DNA of 64,000 nucleotides from Strigamia acuminata (GCA_949358305.1 OX442314.1:47934581-47998580); one strand, 5' to 3'. Positions 44,111-53,765 are shown, numbered from the stretch's first letter. Program-made: numbers and translations. Notes: generated from the sequence alone by a model not told the origin.

Positions 44111-44670
44111 TTTTGTTGGAAAAACAGAAAATATGTTATTACTCTCCAATTTTAAAATTAGATAGAATTGTAAAAAAAAAATAGATGTGTAACAGATAGC
44201 AATTTAAACTCATTACATGGAAATTTTATAATCGAGGCTCTTAAAAAAAGGTGTGTATTTTGCACTTTAACACATTAACATATAAAACCAGTAAAAAAGA
44301 AAAACACATGTGGGAAAAATGTACAAATTGAGGCGGTAATAAAGTCAATAAAGAATTGTATTCATTCAGACATTATAAAAATTTCATTGCAAGACAATAA
44401 GGTTTTATGAACATCTTGTCTTTGCTATCAAAGTAAAAGTGACGAATTAACAAACCTACTGAATTCCTGTACCAGTATTTCATACATACATAATATGTAT
44501 GGAATGCATATTATATGCACACAAGCTCGTCAAGGCAGCGAGCTTAGATAAATTTTGGAGTCACGTTAAAACTGAACACATTTTTATTGGCTCAGAAAAA
44601 AGTTAATTAACTTAGACACAATCAAGGATCTCAAACCTTTTGATGTGTATATGTCTAATATTGTCATGCA
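44083..44670 (+). pseudogene. NEC1-like gene, copy 5
   Basis: ATG 44083 overlaps the preceding stop. An A10 tract near 44175 shifts the frame. The zinc-site region ('CLCYQSKSDELTNLL', 'CMECILYAHKL') is present with an insertion of four bases in the 'SYI' codons. The central segment begins ('LKPFDVYMSNIV') and breaks off at 44670. Confidence 0.45.
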
Positions 44671-44713
44671 TCGTTATTGTAATTGTATCTCATACTTCTT
44701 TATTTTGTATGTA

Positions 44714-44984
44714 GGTAAGTGGGGAAAGGCAGAAATGGTGAAAGTGAAAGGGCGTTGCCCATTATGCGAAAGAGTGATGTTGGAGAGCTCTGCCCTGATT
44801 GATCATTGGCGAGATGCACACAATTATTGCGTTGATCGGCGTCACATCGGTGATCTTTTTTCGGATTTTCCGGCTGCACCCGGAACAACTCGAATAAGGA
44901 TGTTCGAAGCACGAAGGGCTTCGAGTCAGCCACGGCGAGCTTTGCTCCCGTGCTCTTGTTGGTTACATTCATTAGAAATTTGAG
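44714..44984 (+). CDS. C2H2-type zinc-finger exon
   Basis: After TATGTAG the exon reads 'KVKGRCPLCERVMLESSA', 'LIDHWRDAHNYCVDRRHIGD': Cys-x2-Cys-x11-His-x4-His, a single C2H2-like finger, then Pro/Arg-rich sequence and a Cys-rich end. Shorter homologues at 53319 and 63070 share the finger and the 'DRHHIGDLQEDF' continuation. Confidence 0.5.
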
Positions 44985-45600
44985 TGGAAAGAGGAGAAGA
45001 TGAGGAGTAAAGTTTACAGTTGAATATTTTATTCGCAAGTGAGGTAAAATTACCAAAACAATACATAAGACATGTGATCCGAGATTTGGAACAATAAGCG
45101 CGTGCTGACAAATGATTGTATCAAATTTAGCGTTAACAACTTTAAATCTAACATGAATGTAATTGAAATAAAGTGTTGTTTATAGAAGGCACAACACTTT
45201 AGAATATCGAATACAAACTTAACTAAAGATTTCAACATTTAACTGGCGCTTTTTTGGCCAAAAACCTAACACAAAAATGCACACAGTCTAAATCTCATAA
45301 CAAATTCTTGTTCAAACACTAAAAACTAACAAGCCAAACTCCTAAGTACGATCGAGCGAATAATCCCGATTTTACGACATTAACAATGATAAATTGTACA
45401 ACGAAATCACAACATATGACGTCATACGAAAATACTCGTCTCGATCGTTTTTCAAACGTCTCTCCCGAATTGTTTACAATCATGTCAAATTAAATACGAA
45501 TGCAAAACGTAACAAAACTAACTAATTAATTCATTTTAACATTAATAACAAATGAATTACAGAATACTCATGATTTGGTATAATTCAGAGAACAAGTACG
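44985..45600. other. No gene recognised
   Basis: AT-rich, with stops in all frames. Confidence 0.4.
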
Positions 45601-45659
45601 AGAGAGCTGCATCCGGGACTTGTTTGTGTAAACATGGCCGACCAACATCAACGTCTCGC

Positions 45660-46495
45660 CTCGAAGTCACCTCTTAAAGCTTCTAGATAAATTCCCTTGG
45701 ACTTCGAGGTAGTAAAATGTGAGTGTATTTATTCAAACCAACCGTATGAACCAATGTACGTTGTTTGAACTCAAAACATCGTTTCTTTCTCGGTCGTTTC
45801 AGTGCCTGTCGTCCCGATCAGCGTGCTCTCTCTCATTATCTGAACTGTACAGATCCAAATCGTCTGTTTTAACTAAGTAAGTAACAGAAAATAAATATTA
45901 ATACAAATAACAACCGTTTCATGTAAAATGTAACATCTAATATTTATTTATTTACAGTAATCCGCAGTCCTCAAGCTCCATCGCATCAGGATTCCACCAA
46001 ACTTAAGGTAAACGAGTGAGCGGTTATAATTAAAACATAAACTTAACAATTAGTGTAATTATATTTAATCTAAAGACCCATTTGTTTTAATCTAAACCTT
46101 CCTTTATTTACAGTTATTCCTACAGCTGAAGCAGGTCTGTGAATCCTGCCCCATCCAGTGAACCGTCTTAATTTATTCGTAAGTAATAAATCAATGCAAA
46201 TGAAAAACTGTAAACCTCGATTTCAACTAACATGCTTTTTCCTTTCAGACATACCCGAACCAGCGGAATTCAACGCATCTCAAGGAATTCTTAACCGTCA
46301 GATAAGTTCTCATAATTAATTCCTACTTGTAACAATTATTAAAAACCTAACCTTTTCTTTTCAGTTATCATCGGACTCGCCAATGATTATGATTCAGATT
46401 CGACACGAATTCCCTCGAATTTGCTTAATTGTCAACGGATTGACCCAAGAGATGTAAGTAAAATATAACTAATATATTCTCCTTCTTTCTTTAGT
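45660..46495 (+). other. Array of small exon-like segments with short introns
   Basis: Five successive segments are bounded by acceptors (TTTCAG, TTTACAG, TTTACAG, CTTTCAG, TTTTCAG) and donors (GTGAGT at 45719, GTAAGT at 45877, GTAAAC at 46008, GTAAGT at 46179, GTAAGT at 46454). Exon candidates are 45803-45876, 45958-46007, 46114-46178, 46249-about 46301 and 46365-46453, with introns of about 65-105 nt. Frames are not clearly conserved across junctions, so a noncoding or decayed transcript is possible. Confidence 0.4.
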
Positions 46496-46659
46496 AACTT
46501 TCATGTGCATGCAAAGATTTCCTTTATTTCGAGATGTTTTTCCTGTTTCGAAATGATTCGCAACAATCTAGACATCGTCAGTGACCAATACCTGTCTGGT
46601 CACTGTAATGCAGGAGAAGAAATGACGAGCCAATCTTTTAGGTACGTGGATAGTCAGGG

Positions 46660-47459
46660 ATGGAAGGGAGTTTTGTTCATTTTAACACTTTGGGATTTGT
46701 CAGGCAGGAAGAATATGATGGATTGGTATCCATATCACCCGCACGACCGATGCAAACAGTAGCGGACGGCGACGGGGGCAGATTGACCTGGGTGCCAGAG
46801 AAATGTATTGGAGGCCTTGGATGCGTTAGATGCACGCATGTGGCAGATGCGATTCTCCGTGAACAGCATCACATTGGCATTATAAAACAAGATTTCGCCA
46901 AAGACAGCGGGTCATCGAGCGACGGAAACAAGCGCTGGCCGATGATCAGAAGGCTGTCGGATGGAAGCGCTCGGCTCTCGCGCGAGGGTGTAAGCCTGCT
47001 TCTCACCAAACTGACTCCTTTGTGGAACATGGTGAGTGGGAAACATATGCCAATGTTTCTTATTTTAACATGTGTACATTATTTTATTCACTTTGTTTTA
47101 CAGCCAGAATTGAATTTGGATGAATTGAGCGGCATTTATTGGGAACTACGGAAGCGAGTCGATCCATCAGTAAGCATATTCGCCACATGCACCCCTTTAC
47201 CGACCTCCTTTAAATATATGTATATTTTTCCTCATCATTCCAGAAAAATAAGAATAAGAAATCGTCTATGGCAGAACGAGCCGCGATTAAAGAAATATGG
47301 AGACAGCCAGTACCAGTGTCAGATAGTGACAGTAGAATAAAATTAAACCGCCACTGGCTTAGTTCATTTGGGACACCCTGTATATATATGTTTTTCCCAT
47401 CATTTTATTCCATGTTGTCTCACTTCATTACACTTTATCTCCTTCCACTTTGGTTCTAA
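46660..47459 (+). CDS. Spliced zinc-binding protein, three exons
   Basis: Exon 1 runs to 47031 (its true start may be an acceptor near 46704). It contains 'CIGGLGCVRC' and 'ILREQHHIGIIKQDF', like the C2H2 family at 44714, then a basic Ser-rich part. Donor GTGAGT 47032 and acceptor TTTTACAG remove 72 nt. Exon 2 (47104-47169) is 22 codons, 'ELNLDELSGIYWELRKRVD'. Donor GTAAGC 47170 and acceptor TTCCAG remove 74 nt. Exon 3 continues in phase to a stop at 47457. All junctions are phase 0. Function is unknown. Confidence 0.5.
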
Positions 47460-48010
47460 AAACAAAAGTTATTCTTTTTCCCAATGTTCTGTCTTAACAA
47501 TTGCAATCAATTATAACTAATCCATAATATTAACAATAACAGCAATAACAATCTCAATCAACCACAATTAATTAACTCTCTTTTATTTTCTTCTTTCTAG
47601 TCTGTCCGTTTCCAGAGGACATGGCACCAGGCCATTCGCACCAGCCCCTACCACGAGGTACATCATCTGTACCTTGATAAAAAAAATGGTTCTTTTGGCT
47701 GGGGAATAATTTTCCCACTCGGTTGAAAGAAATAAAATGAAACATTTTTTTTTTCGGGAAAAGAGTGAGGTGCTCCAAGACTGCTTGGAATGTAAATGGC
47801 CATTTTAATTACGGAAACTCATTCAAAATAATAAGGGTTGTCATTTCATAAGGAATGGGAGGAAAAAATTTGTGTGTAAACTAAAAAACGTGGAAAAAAC
47901 GTGTGAAAATGAACAAGGCGGTCGAGCGGAGGCAATTATAACTGGTTTTAATAAGATTTTTTTTTTTTTTTTTTTAAATATATTTTTTTTTGGGGGGGGG
48001 AGAAGTTTTG
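47460..48010. other. No gene; homopolymer tracts
   Basis: Contains T18 near 47957 and G9 near 47992. The short minus-strand frame at 47572-47778 shows no feature. Confidence 0.4.
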
Positions 48011-48017
48011 GACTAGG

Positions 48018-48026
48018 TATATAAGG
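48018..48026 (+). promoter_or_regulatory. TATA box of FDW-family gene
   Basis: TATATAAGG lies 54 nt upstream of ATG 48072. Compare TATAAAAAAG at 4727. Confidence 0.55.
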
Positions 48027-48071
48027 GCCCCAACAACATCTGGATCAGAAAGGACCGTACTGTTACACAAG

Positions 48072-48844
48072 ATGTCTGTGCCTGAACACCAATTGAGAGC
48101 TGCGCCACAGTGAGTGAGGCCGTTGGGTTTAACCCACGGTTTTGACTGGTCTCTTGGGATTCGACCACGTGGGTATGCCAGATGGCTGGCCGGAAGAGCC
48201 GAGGACTTGAAATTGGATTGGCACGCCAATACGGTTAGACCGCTTGTTTTGAACAAGCGATTGGTCGCGTTGGTCGCAGTCCGGCTGGCCGAACCAGGCG
48301 GCTCCGACGACGACAAGGTACGGCTGAAGGACGCTCCGGCAATCCCGTCAGGGGTGACCAGGACACAGTGGCGTGAGGCGGAATTCGAGGCTGAACTAGC
48401 AGAATTGAGGGTGGATTGGCACGTCAATGTCATCAGACCGCTAGTCCTAAACAAGCGACTTGTCGCATTAATAGCAGTCAGGTTGGCCGAGCCAGGCAGT
48501 TTCAACGACAGGATTCGGCTGCTGGATGTCCCGGTCGTACCACCGGGAGTGACCAGAGAACAATGGAGAGATGACGAGTTTGAGAACGAGCTGACGGCGT
48601 TTGCGGAACGTTATGCTCATGAGCCGGGATGGGGACCGTTGGACCCCATCGTGATTGGATTTTCCTATGTGGGTCCATTCACGGTGCACCAAATAAGGGA
48701 AGACGGATGTCGAGCAGAAAATCGGTACGATACACCCGTCATCTGGCAGGGTCCACTGCAAACAGCAGAAGAAGGTTACACCTTGTTGTCGGAGGTCCGA
48801 AGTGAATGGTGAGAGGATTACTCGGATCTTTTGGGGACATGGTA
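48072..48844 (+). pseudogene. FDW-family gene with internal duplication
   Basis: ATG 48072 (MSVPEHQLRAAPQ) is followed by a TGA where the 35174 copy has Gly. The frame is then open from 'VRPLGLTHGFDWSLGIRPRG' to 48812, where TGA replaces a Trp of the 'SWWEDYSD' end. A 64-residue segment (DWH...VRPLVLNKRLVALVAVRLAEPG to the Trp-Arg-Glu-Ala-Glu-Phe block) occurs twice in tandem (48221-48412 and 48413-48604). Then come 'FAERYAHEPGWGPLDPIVIG', 'VGPFTVHQIREDGCRA' and the C-terminal Tyr-Thr-Leu block. Unknown fold. Confidence 0.65.
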
Positions 48845-48910
48845 TGTACGAGTATATACAGGATGTTTTTCATTTCTTTATAATTATATGATATATTATT
48901 TTTCTTTCAG

Positions 48911-49259
48911 TTTGAAAAATTTTTTTTATATAACTTCGTATAAAATTAAAAATTACGAAAATGTGTCATCAATTACACTAAGAGTTTTCTGGAAGAAAAT
49001 TTATTTTCTTCTATTAAGTACAGCCTTCAAAAATCAGTTCGAGCATTTCCACACAGCATTCCCAAATGGTAAAAGCAAAATCATTTGGTGTAGGGCGGAG
49101 GTGGAATTAGGTCCCGTGTTAGATATCAACGTAACAAACATAAAATTTCAGGGTGTATTCAAAGCTCTGTTAAACTATCACAAACACACAGTGGAGGAGT
49201 TAATTTCCAACTTTTTGAACGATTATAATAAATACTATGAATTCAATACCGTTCAGTGA
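48911..49259 (+). CDS. Gene overlapping NEC1-like start, best copy
   Basis: After acceptor TTTCTTTCAG, an open frame encodes about 115 residues. It is AT-rich and basic, with 'STAFKNQFEHFHTAFPNGKS', a central 'LGPVLDINVTNIKFQGVF' and the end 'FLNDYNKYYEFNTVQ'. The stop TGA at 49257 lies inside the NEC1-like ORF whose ATG is at 49237. Partial copies at 36405, 43860, 58440 and 60128. In herpesviruses the UL32/UL52 gene overlaps NEC1 like this; sequence alone does not prove it. Confidence 0.45.
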
Positions 49260-49640
49260 CCTGTTTTTGTTGGAAAAACAGAAAATATGTTCTTCCCCTC
49301 CAATTTTAAAATTTGATAGAATTGTAAAAAAAAAAATAGATGTGTAACAGATAGCAATCTAAAATCATTACATGGAAATTTTATAATCGAGGCTCAAAAA
49401 AAGGTGTGTATTTCGCACTTTAACACAGTTATATATAAAACCAGTAAAAAAGAAAAACACAAAAACACAAAAACACAAAAAATGTACAAATTAAGCCAGT
49501 AATAAAGTCAATAAAGAATTATATTCTTTCAGACTTTAGAAAAATTTCATTGCAAGACAATAAGGTTTCATTAACATCTTGTCTATGCTATCAAAGTAAA
49601 AGTGACGAATTAAAAAACCTACTAAATTCAGGTCGTTAAT
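49237..49640 (+). pseudogene. NEC1-like gene, copy 6
   Basis: ATG 49237 overlaps the upstream gene by 23 nt. An A11 tract near 49327 shifts the frame. A repeat of 'AAAACACA' replaces part of the sequence near 49455. The copy stops at the residues between the first and second Cys of the zinc site. Confidence 0.45.
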
Positions 49641-50106
49641 TAATTTATTGTTAAAAAATATTAATTATATTAATTATGATATTTTTTTTTTAAAAATTTT
49701 ATAAATTTATAAAATGTGATTCAATAAAAAAATGTAGCAAAAAAAGTGAAAATAAAAAAAAAGAATTGAAGCAAGATACATTAATGTGTTGAAATCGGAC
49801 GGATCTCTGCTCAAGTAATTATTTTCGATGCACCATTCGATTTGCTCTTTGATCATCCTCTTAGTGGGCAAAAACATGTTTTTCGACAATACCACCAACT
49901 CCATCTGCAACTGATCGCTGGCAATAGTCTTCCTGGTCTATTATTGTCATATTGCGAACTATCGCATTCGCACCGTCTCCTATTGGTCCTGGAGTCTGGA
50001 GCTTTGCCAGATTTCAGTCAATTATGAATATATGCTGCTTTCTATTTCGAGTTTTATTTATTCATTTATTTTATTTATTTATTTTTATTTTTATAAATGA
50101 TAATAC
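49641..50106. other. No gene recognised
   Basis: Begins with T/A-rich low-complexity DNA, then mixed sequence. Overlapping frames on both strands near 49707-50027 lack features. Confidence 0.35.
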
Positions 50107-50629
50107 ATGAATTACTTTCTTGATTTTGCCGCGCATTTTATCTCGGGACCCTTCTCGGAGACCCACCCTGTGACAATATTAGAACAACAAGAGATTCTAT
50201 GGCAACCAACGGAGTTTACAACAGAGTTTACAACTCTGGACTTAGGATCAGAGGTGGAAGGTTTGTTCCTCCCGACTCCAGCTCTCACGACTCCAACTTT
50301 GACTCCAACTTTCCCCCCGACTCAAACTATCTCTCTTTCTGTCTCCTCGGTCTCGGGACCGCAGAATCAGGTTGAGTGCCCAGTCTCGATATGCCAGTCT
50401 GGACAGATTACCATCTCCTATCTCTCAAGCATCAGCTGCCTTGTCATCATCTGACTTGTTGTCGTCATCGGCATCGGCCTCGGCTGAGAGAACCAGGTTG
50501 GTTCCAGTCTTAAAAAGGCTAAAGACTATAGTGGTGGGGAGAGTCAGGATGGTTGCTCCCCCCAAGCCGACGGAGGAAGCCAGATTGGTTCTTCCTCCCG
50601 AAGTAATCGTGTTAAGTGACAGTGACTAG
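50107..50629 (+). CDS. Pro/Ser/Thr-rich protein with C-terminal SUMO-interacting motif
   Basis: Two overlapping frames. 50107-50454 begins 'MNYFLDFAAHFISGPF' and becomes Pro/Thr/Ser-rich. 50372-50629 is Ser-rich, then basic (RTRLVPVLKRLKT), and ends 'EVIVLSDSD' followed by TAG. That end is a canonical SUMO-interacting motif: four hydrophobic residues then Ser/Asp acid. A frameshift near 50390 probably joins the two. The following NEC1-like copy begins immediately after its stop. Confidence 0.4.
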
Positions 50630-50635
50630 GCTGTG

Positions 50636-51309
50636 TTGAAAAAACAGAAAATATGTTATTACCCTCCAATTTTAAAATTAGATAGAATTGTAAAAAAAAA
50701 AATAGATGTGTAACAGATAGCAATTTAAAATCATTACATGGAAATTTTATAATCAAGGCTTTTAAAAAAAGGTGTGTATTTCGCACTTTAACACATTTAC
50801 ATATAAAACCAGTAAAAAAGAAAAACACATGTGGGAAAAATGTACAAATTTAGCCGGTAATAAAGTCAATAAAGAATTGTATTCTTTCAGACTTTATAAA
50901 AATTTCATTGCAAGACAATAAGGTTTCATTAACATCTTGTCTTTGCTATCAAAGTAAAAGTGACAAATTAAAAAACCTACTAAATTCCTGTACCAGTACT
51001 TCATACGTAATATGTATGGAATGCATATTATATGCACACAAGCTCGTCAAGGCAGCGAGCTTAGATAAATTTTGGGGTCACGTTAAAACAGAACACATTT
51101 TAATCGGCTCAGAAAAAAGTTAATTAACTTAGACATAATTAAGGATCTCAAACCTTTTGATGTGTATATGTCTAATATTGTCATGCATCGACCTTTATTA
51201 AAGGGTCGTAGGGATCAAACTGAGAAGTTTTTGTATTTAACACATCCTAGTTATTCTGCTGTAATTACCTATGATTTTGGATCAAAAAAAGATAGACCTT
51301 TGATTTTCC
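50636..51309 (+). pseudogene. NEC1-like gene, copy 7
   Basis: Lacks the first codons, has an A11 frameshift tract, then is open through the zinc site ('CLCYQSKSDKLKNLL', 'CMECILYAHKL') to the 'AQKK' region. A stop created by a small deletion follows, then the central segment with 'KPFDVYMSNIV' and 'YLTHPSYSAVITYDF' is intact. This segment matches the NEC1 Pro-[ST]-Tyr block best. The copy ends at TTGATTTTCCAG, after which FKBP6-like sequence starts. Confidence 0.5.
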
Positions 51310-51311
51310 AG

Positions 51312-51768
51312 GTTGAATGACGACCAAGCGATTTTTGGCTTGGAGATTTCGGTGAGATCGATGAAAGTTGGTGAGAAATCAAAATTCTTGATCTCACCAG
51401 AATACACCAGGACACATTCGTGAACAGGTATTTTCAACAACATCCATTGTTGAGGGTTAAAACATTAAAACACTTCTGACAAATTAGAATCCATTGGGAT
51501 TTTTTGAGGATCGAGATACGTTCAAAGATACTCCTTTCAACCAACACCTCTTCTATGTAAAAGATAGTGACTTTGAATACACAATCCACGGATTACTCCT
51601 CGAACAATCTCAGTGCCGACCTGGATTGGACCTCTATGGGAGGATCTCACCAGATTCGACTATTCTATTTGTCGTGAAAGTGGTGGAATACCTCGACAAT
51701 TTCGCCAGTGTCGAGTTCAGCAAACGCACTCCGGAAGAGCAGTCCTCGGCAAGCTTTCCGGAGATAAT
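51312..51768 (+). pseudogene. FKBP6-like exon, copy 2, split
   Basis: 51312-51408 carries the 'AIFGLEISVRSMKVGEKSKF' part. About 230 bp of unrelated sequence (with an open frame 'DTFKDTPFNQHLFYVKDSD') replaces the Tyr-Ala-Tyr loop. 51638-51768 continues with 'RISPDSTILFVVKVVEYLD' to 'FPEIM' and an intact GTGAGT donor at 51769. It is homologous to 40366-40614 and in the same position relative to the NEC1-like and zinc-ribbon segments. Confidence 0.65.
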
Positions 51769-51918
51769 GTGAGTAGCACGCGCGGAGCATTCAACCGGAA
51801 AGCGCATGACCGATCGCTGAGAGCAGGGTTACGACTGTCGCGCCCTGGTGTCAAATTGTTTTCCCGTCCTGTCTCTGGATTTCCTAGCATGTGTTTTCTT
51901 GATTGAATCCGTTTTACT

Positions 51919-52143
51919 TTGTTTTACTATTTGTTCATTTTTTATAAACCATCAGGCGACTGTGAGGACCAGGACAAGTGGTGGGCAATTTGCCCCATCT
52001 GCATGGGTCTTCAGTGGTTGGTACTCCCGACCAATCGCAAGATCCCATGCCCAAATTGCCTCGGGAGAGGAGAAGTGCACTCCGCCTTCCCGCTTCAGAG
52101 GTGGTTCCAGACCATCCTTTCACCGGTTGGGGGTGACACATAA
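51919..52143 (+). CDS. Zinc-ribbon exon, copy 2
   Basis: Same as 40794-40991: 'DKWWAICPICMGLQWLVLP', 'KIPCPNCLGRGEVHSAF', end TAA 52141. The acceptor AG is mutated to AT here, but the frame happens to be open upstream. Confidence 0.5.
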   Translation: MFYYLFIFYKPSGDCEDQDKWWAICPICMGLQWLVLPTNRKIPCPNCLGRGEVHSAFPLQRWFQTILSPVGGDT

Positions 52144-52235
52144 TATATGAGTTGTATCTTTTGAATAAATGATAGTATCAGTGTTGTAAAACATTAACAG
52201 TGTGTCGTATCCTTGAATCATCCCAACATCTAACA

Positions 52236-52403
52236 ATGTCGCAAAATAACGACATACCTTGGCGTTTGATTCCAATTACCGTTGACCGTCCAGAACGTTA
52301 CGATGAGGTAATACAAACAGATGTTGGCGACATTCTGGCACTCCCGAGGTTTGAAGTGCGCCAAATGCCATTGCGGTCGTTTGTGAGTTGGATGAACACG
52401 TAA
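52236..52403 (+). pseudogene. MSQNND-family protein, copy 2, truncated
   Basis: ATG 52236 begins 'MSQNNDIPWRLIPITVDRPE'. The frame stays open through 'DILALPRFEVRQMPLRSFV' to 'WMNT', then runs into a NEC1-like copy at 52402 and stops. It shows the frame lost in copy 1. Confidence 0.5.
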
Positions 52404-52682
52404 AAGTGACGAATTAAAAAACCTACTAAATTCCTGTACCAGTATATCATACATAATATGTATGGAATGCATATTATATGCACACAAACTCGTCAAGGCA
52501 GCGAGCTTAGATAAATTTTGGAGTCATGTTAAAACAGAACACATATTTTTATCGGCTCAGAAAAAAGTTAGAATTTTCTTTCCCTTTGATGTTGCGGTCA
52601 GAGTTGGAACGCATGAGTCATACCTAGTGCGGTGGGTAAACACACTGACTTGTGAACTATTTATACTGCACATTATTCCGTG
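52402..52682 (+). pseudogene. NEC1-like gene fragment, copy 8
   Basis: Begins at 'KSDELKNLL', includes the Cys-x2-Cys site and the deleted junction to the C-terminal strand 'DVAVRVGTHESYLVRWVN', and stops at TGA 52680. Same internal deletion as copies 2 and 10. Confidence 0.55.
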
Positions 52683-52694
52683 ATTGAAAATAAA

Positions 52695-53205
52695 TGCAGA
52701 CGCACCAGTTTCGGATGCGCAAACATCAGACACGGAAGATGCACAAGTAGCTGCTAGAAACCCGAGTGAGTTAAATCGAAGTAATTAATTTCAGCATGCT
52801 TGCGCATAATACTTTATATAAACAAAATATAGAGAGGAGCCACGAAAATCTGACGAAATTGGAGTTCGTCGTGGTGAAAACTGTCTACGATGACGAATCG
52901 GACAGTGATGGTAAGCTTGACACATCACCTGTCGGTTCCGATGATGAGAGCAAAAAAAGAGAAAGGTTTTCCACTGCAGTATGTGTGCTTATATACCAGA
53001 TGGTAAAACAAAATTGTTGTAATTGCCGTTATTGTAATTGTATCTCATACTTCTTTATTTTGTATCTAGGTAAGTGGGAAGATCCACCTGTTTACCAAGA
53101 CGCACAAAGTCACTGGCGTTCCATGCACAAAATCGCCGGCAATGCTTATCCCATGATCCATGATGACATTAAGAAATTTTCCTGTGCTCCCGAGCGTCTG
53201 TTGGA
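52695..53205 (+). pseudogene. Spliced acidic protein and following exon, copy 2
   Basis: Homologous to 37109-37930 but the start codon is ATA instead of ATG at 52695. The GTGAGT donor and 67-nt intron remain. The acidic exon is fused by a deletion to a later segment. After TATCTAG (about 53070) the exon 'KWEDPPVYQDAQSHW...CAPERLLE' ends at a GTGAGC donor (53206). Confidence 0.5.
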
Positions 53206-53318
53206 GGTGAGCATCAATAAATGTTCAGTATTGTTCTTGTTTGAATTAACTTTCTATCCGGCAATCGCTAGACTTTTAAAACGCTGTGGAAAGAAGGAAT
53301 AAAGGCAGGGGGTGAGGC

Positions 53319-53465
53319 ATGGAAAGAGGACGTTGCCCATTATGTGAAAAAGTGACATCGAAGAGCTCTATCCTCATTGACCATTGGCGAGTTGCACACA
53401 AGTATCGCATCGATCGGCATCACATTGGTGATCTACAAGAAGACTTCTTCAATGACCACGTTTAA
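53319..53465 (+). CDS. Small C2H2-like zinc finger protein, 48 aa
   Basis: ATG 53319 opens a short complete frame: 'MERGRCPLCEKVTSKSSILI', 'DHWRVAHKYRIDRHHIGDLQ', end at TAA 53463. One Cys2-His2-like finger. It is homologous to exons at 44714 and 63070. Confidence 0.5.
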   Translation: MERGRCPLCEKVTSKSSILIDHWRVAHKYRIDRHHIGDLQEDFFNDHV

Positions 53466-53589
53466 ACTTGTGTATTTCTTTAAGAAGATATACCAATCAG
53501 ACAAGCCATATTTCATTAAAAGCGAACTATGTATGTAGTATAAACGCATATTTTTTTTAAAAAAATCTTATTTCTTTTTATATATTTAG

Positions 53590-53765
53590 CAAATGAATAC
53601 AGACTGTTCACTGAGAGTTAAGTGTGCATTACAAGGCCTATATGGATTGGTCAGTTACGCCATTTGATTCAACGGTGGCCTCAAATTACGTTGCGCTTCA
53701 AACAGCCTGCTCGCTGTTTGCAACATCTCTTGCGAACAATTTAAAACTCTCAGTTGTGTTCTAAA
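53590..53765 (+). pseudogene. Small ORF, frameshifted copy of 63342-63506
   Basis: ATG after 'TATATTTAGCAA' starts 'MNTDCSLRVKC'. A 7-bp insertion shifts the frame, and the rest ('DWSVTPFDSTVASNYVALQ') is read in another frame to TAA. Its stop overlaps that of the minus-strand ORF. Confidence 0.5.

Noticed and set aside
51200..51320. Read-through of the NEC1-like frame into the FKBP6-like exon as a fusion protein
   Set aside because: The viral frame meets a stop two codons after the junction and the FKBP6 frame differs. Only the DNA is fused.
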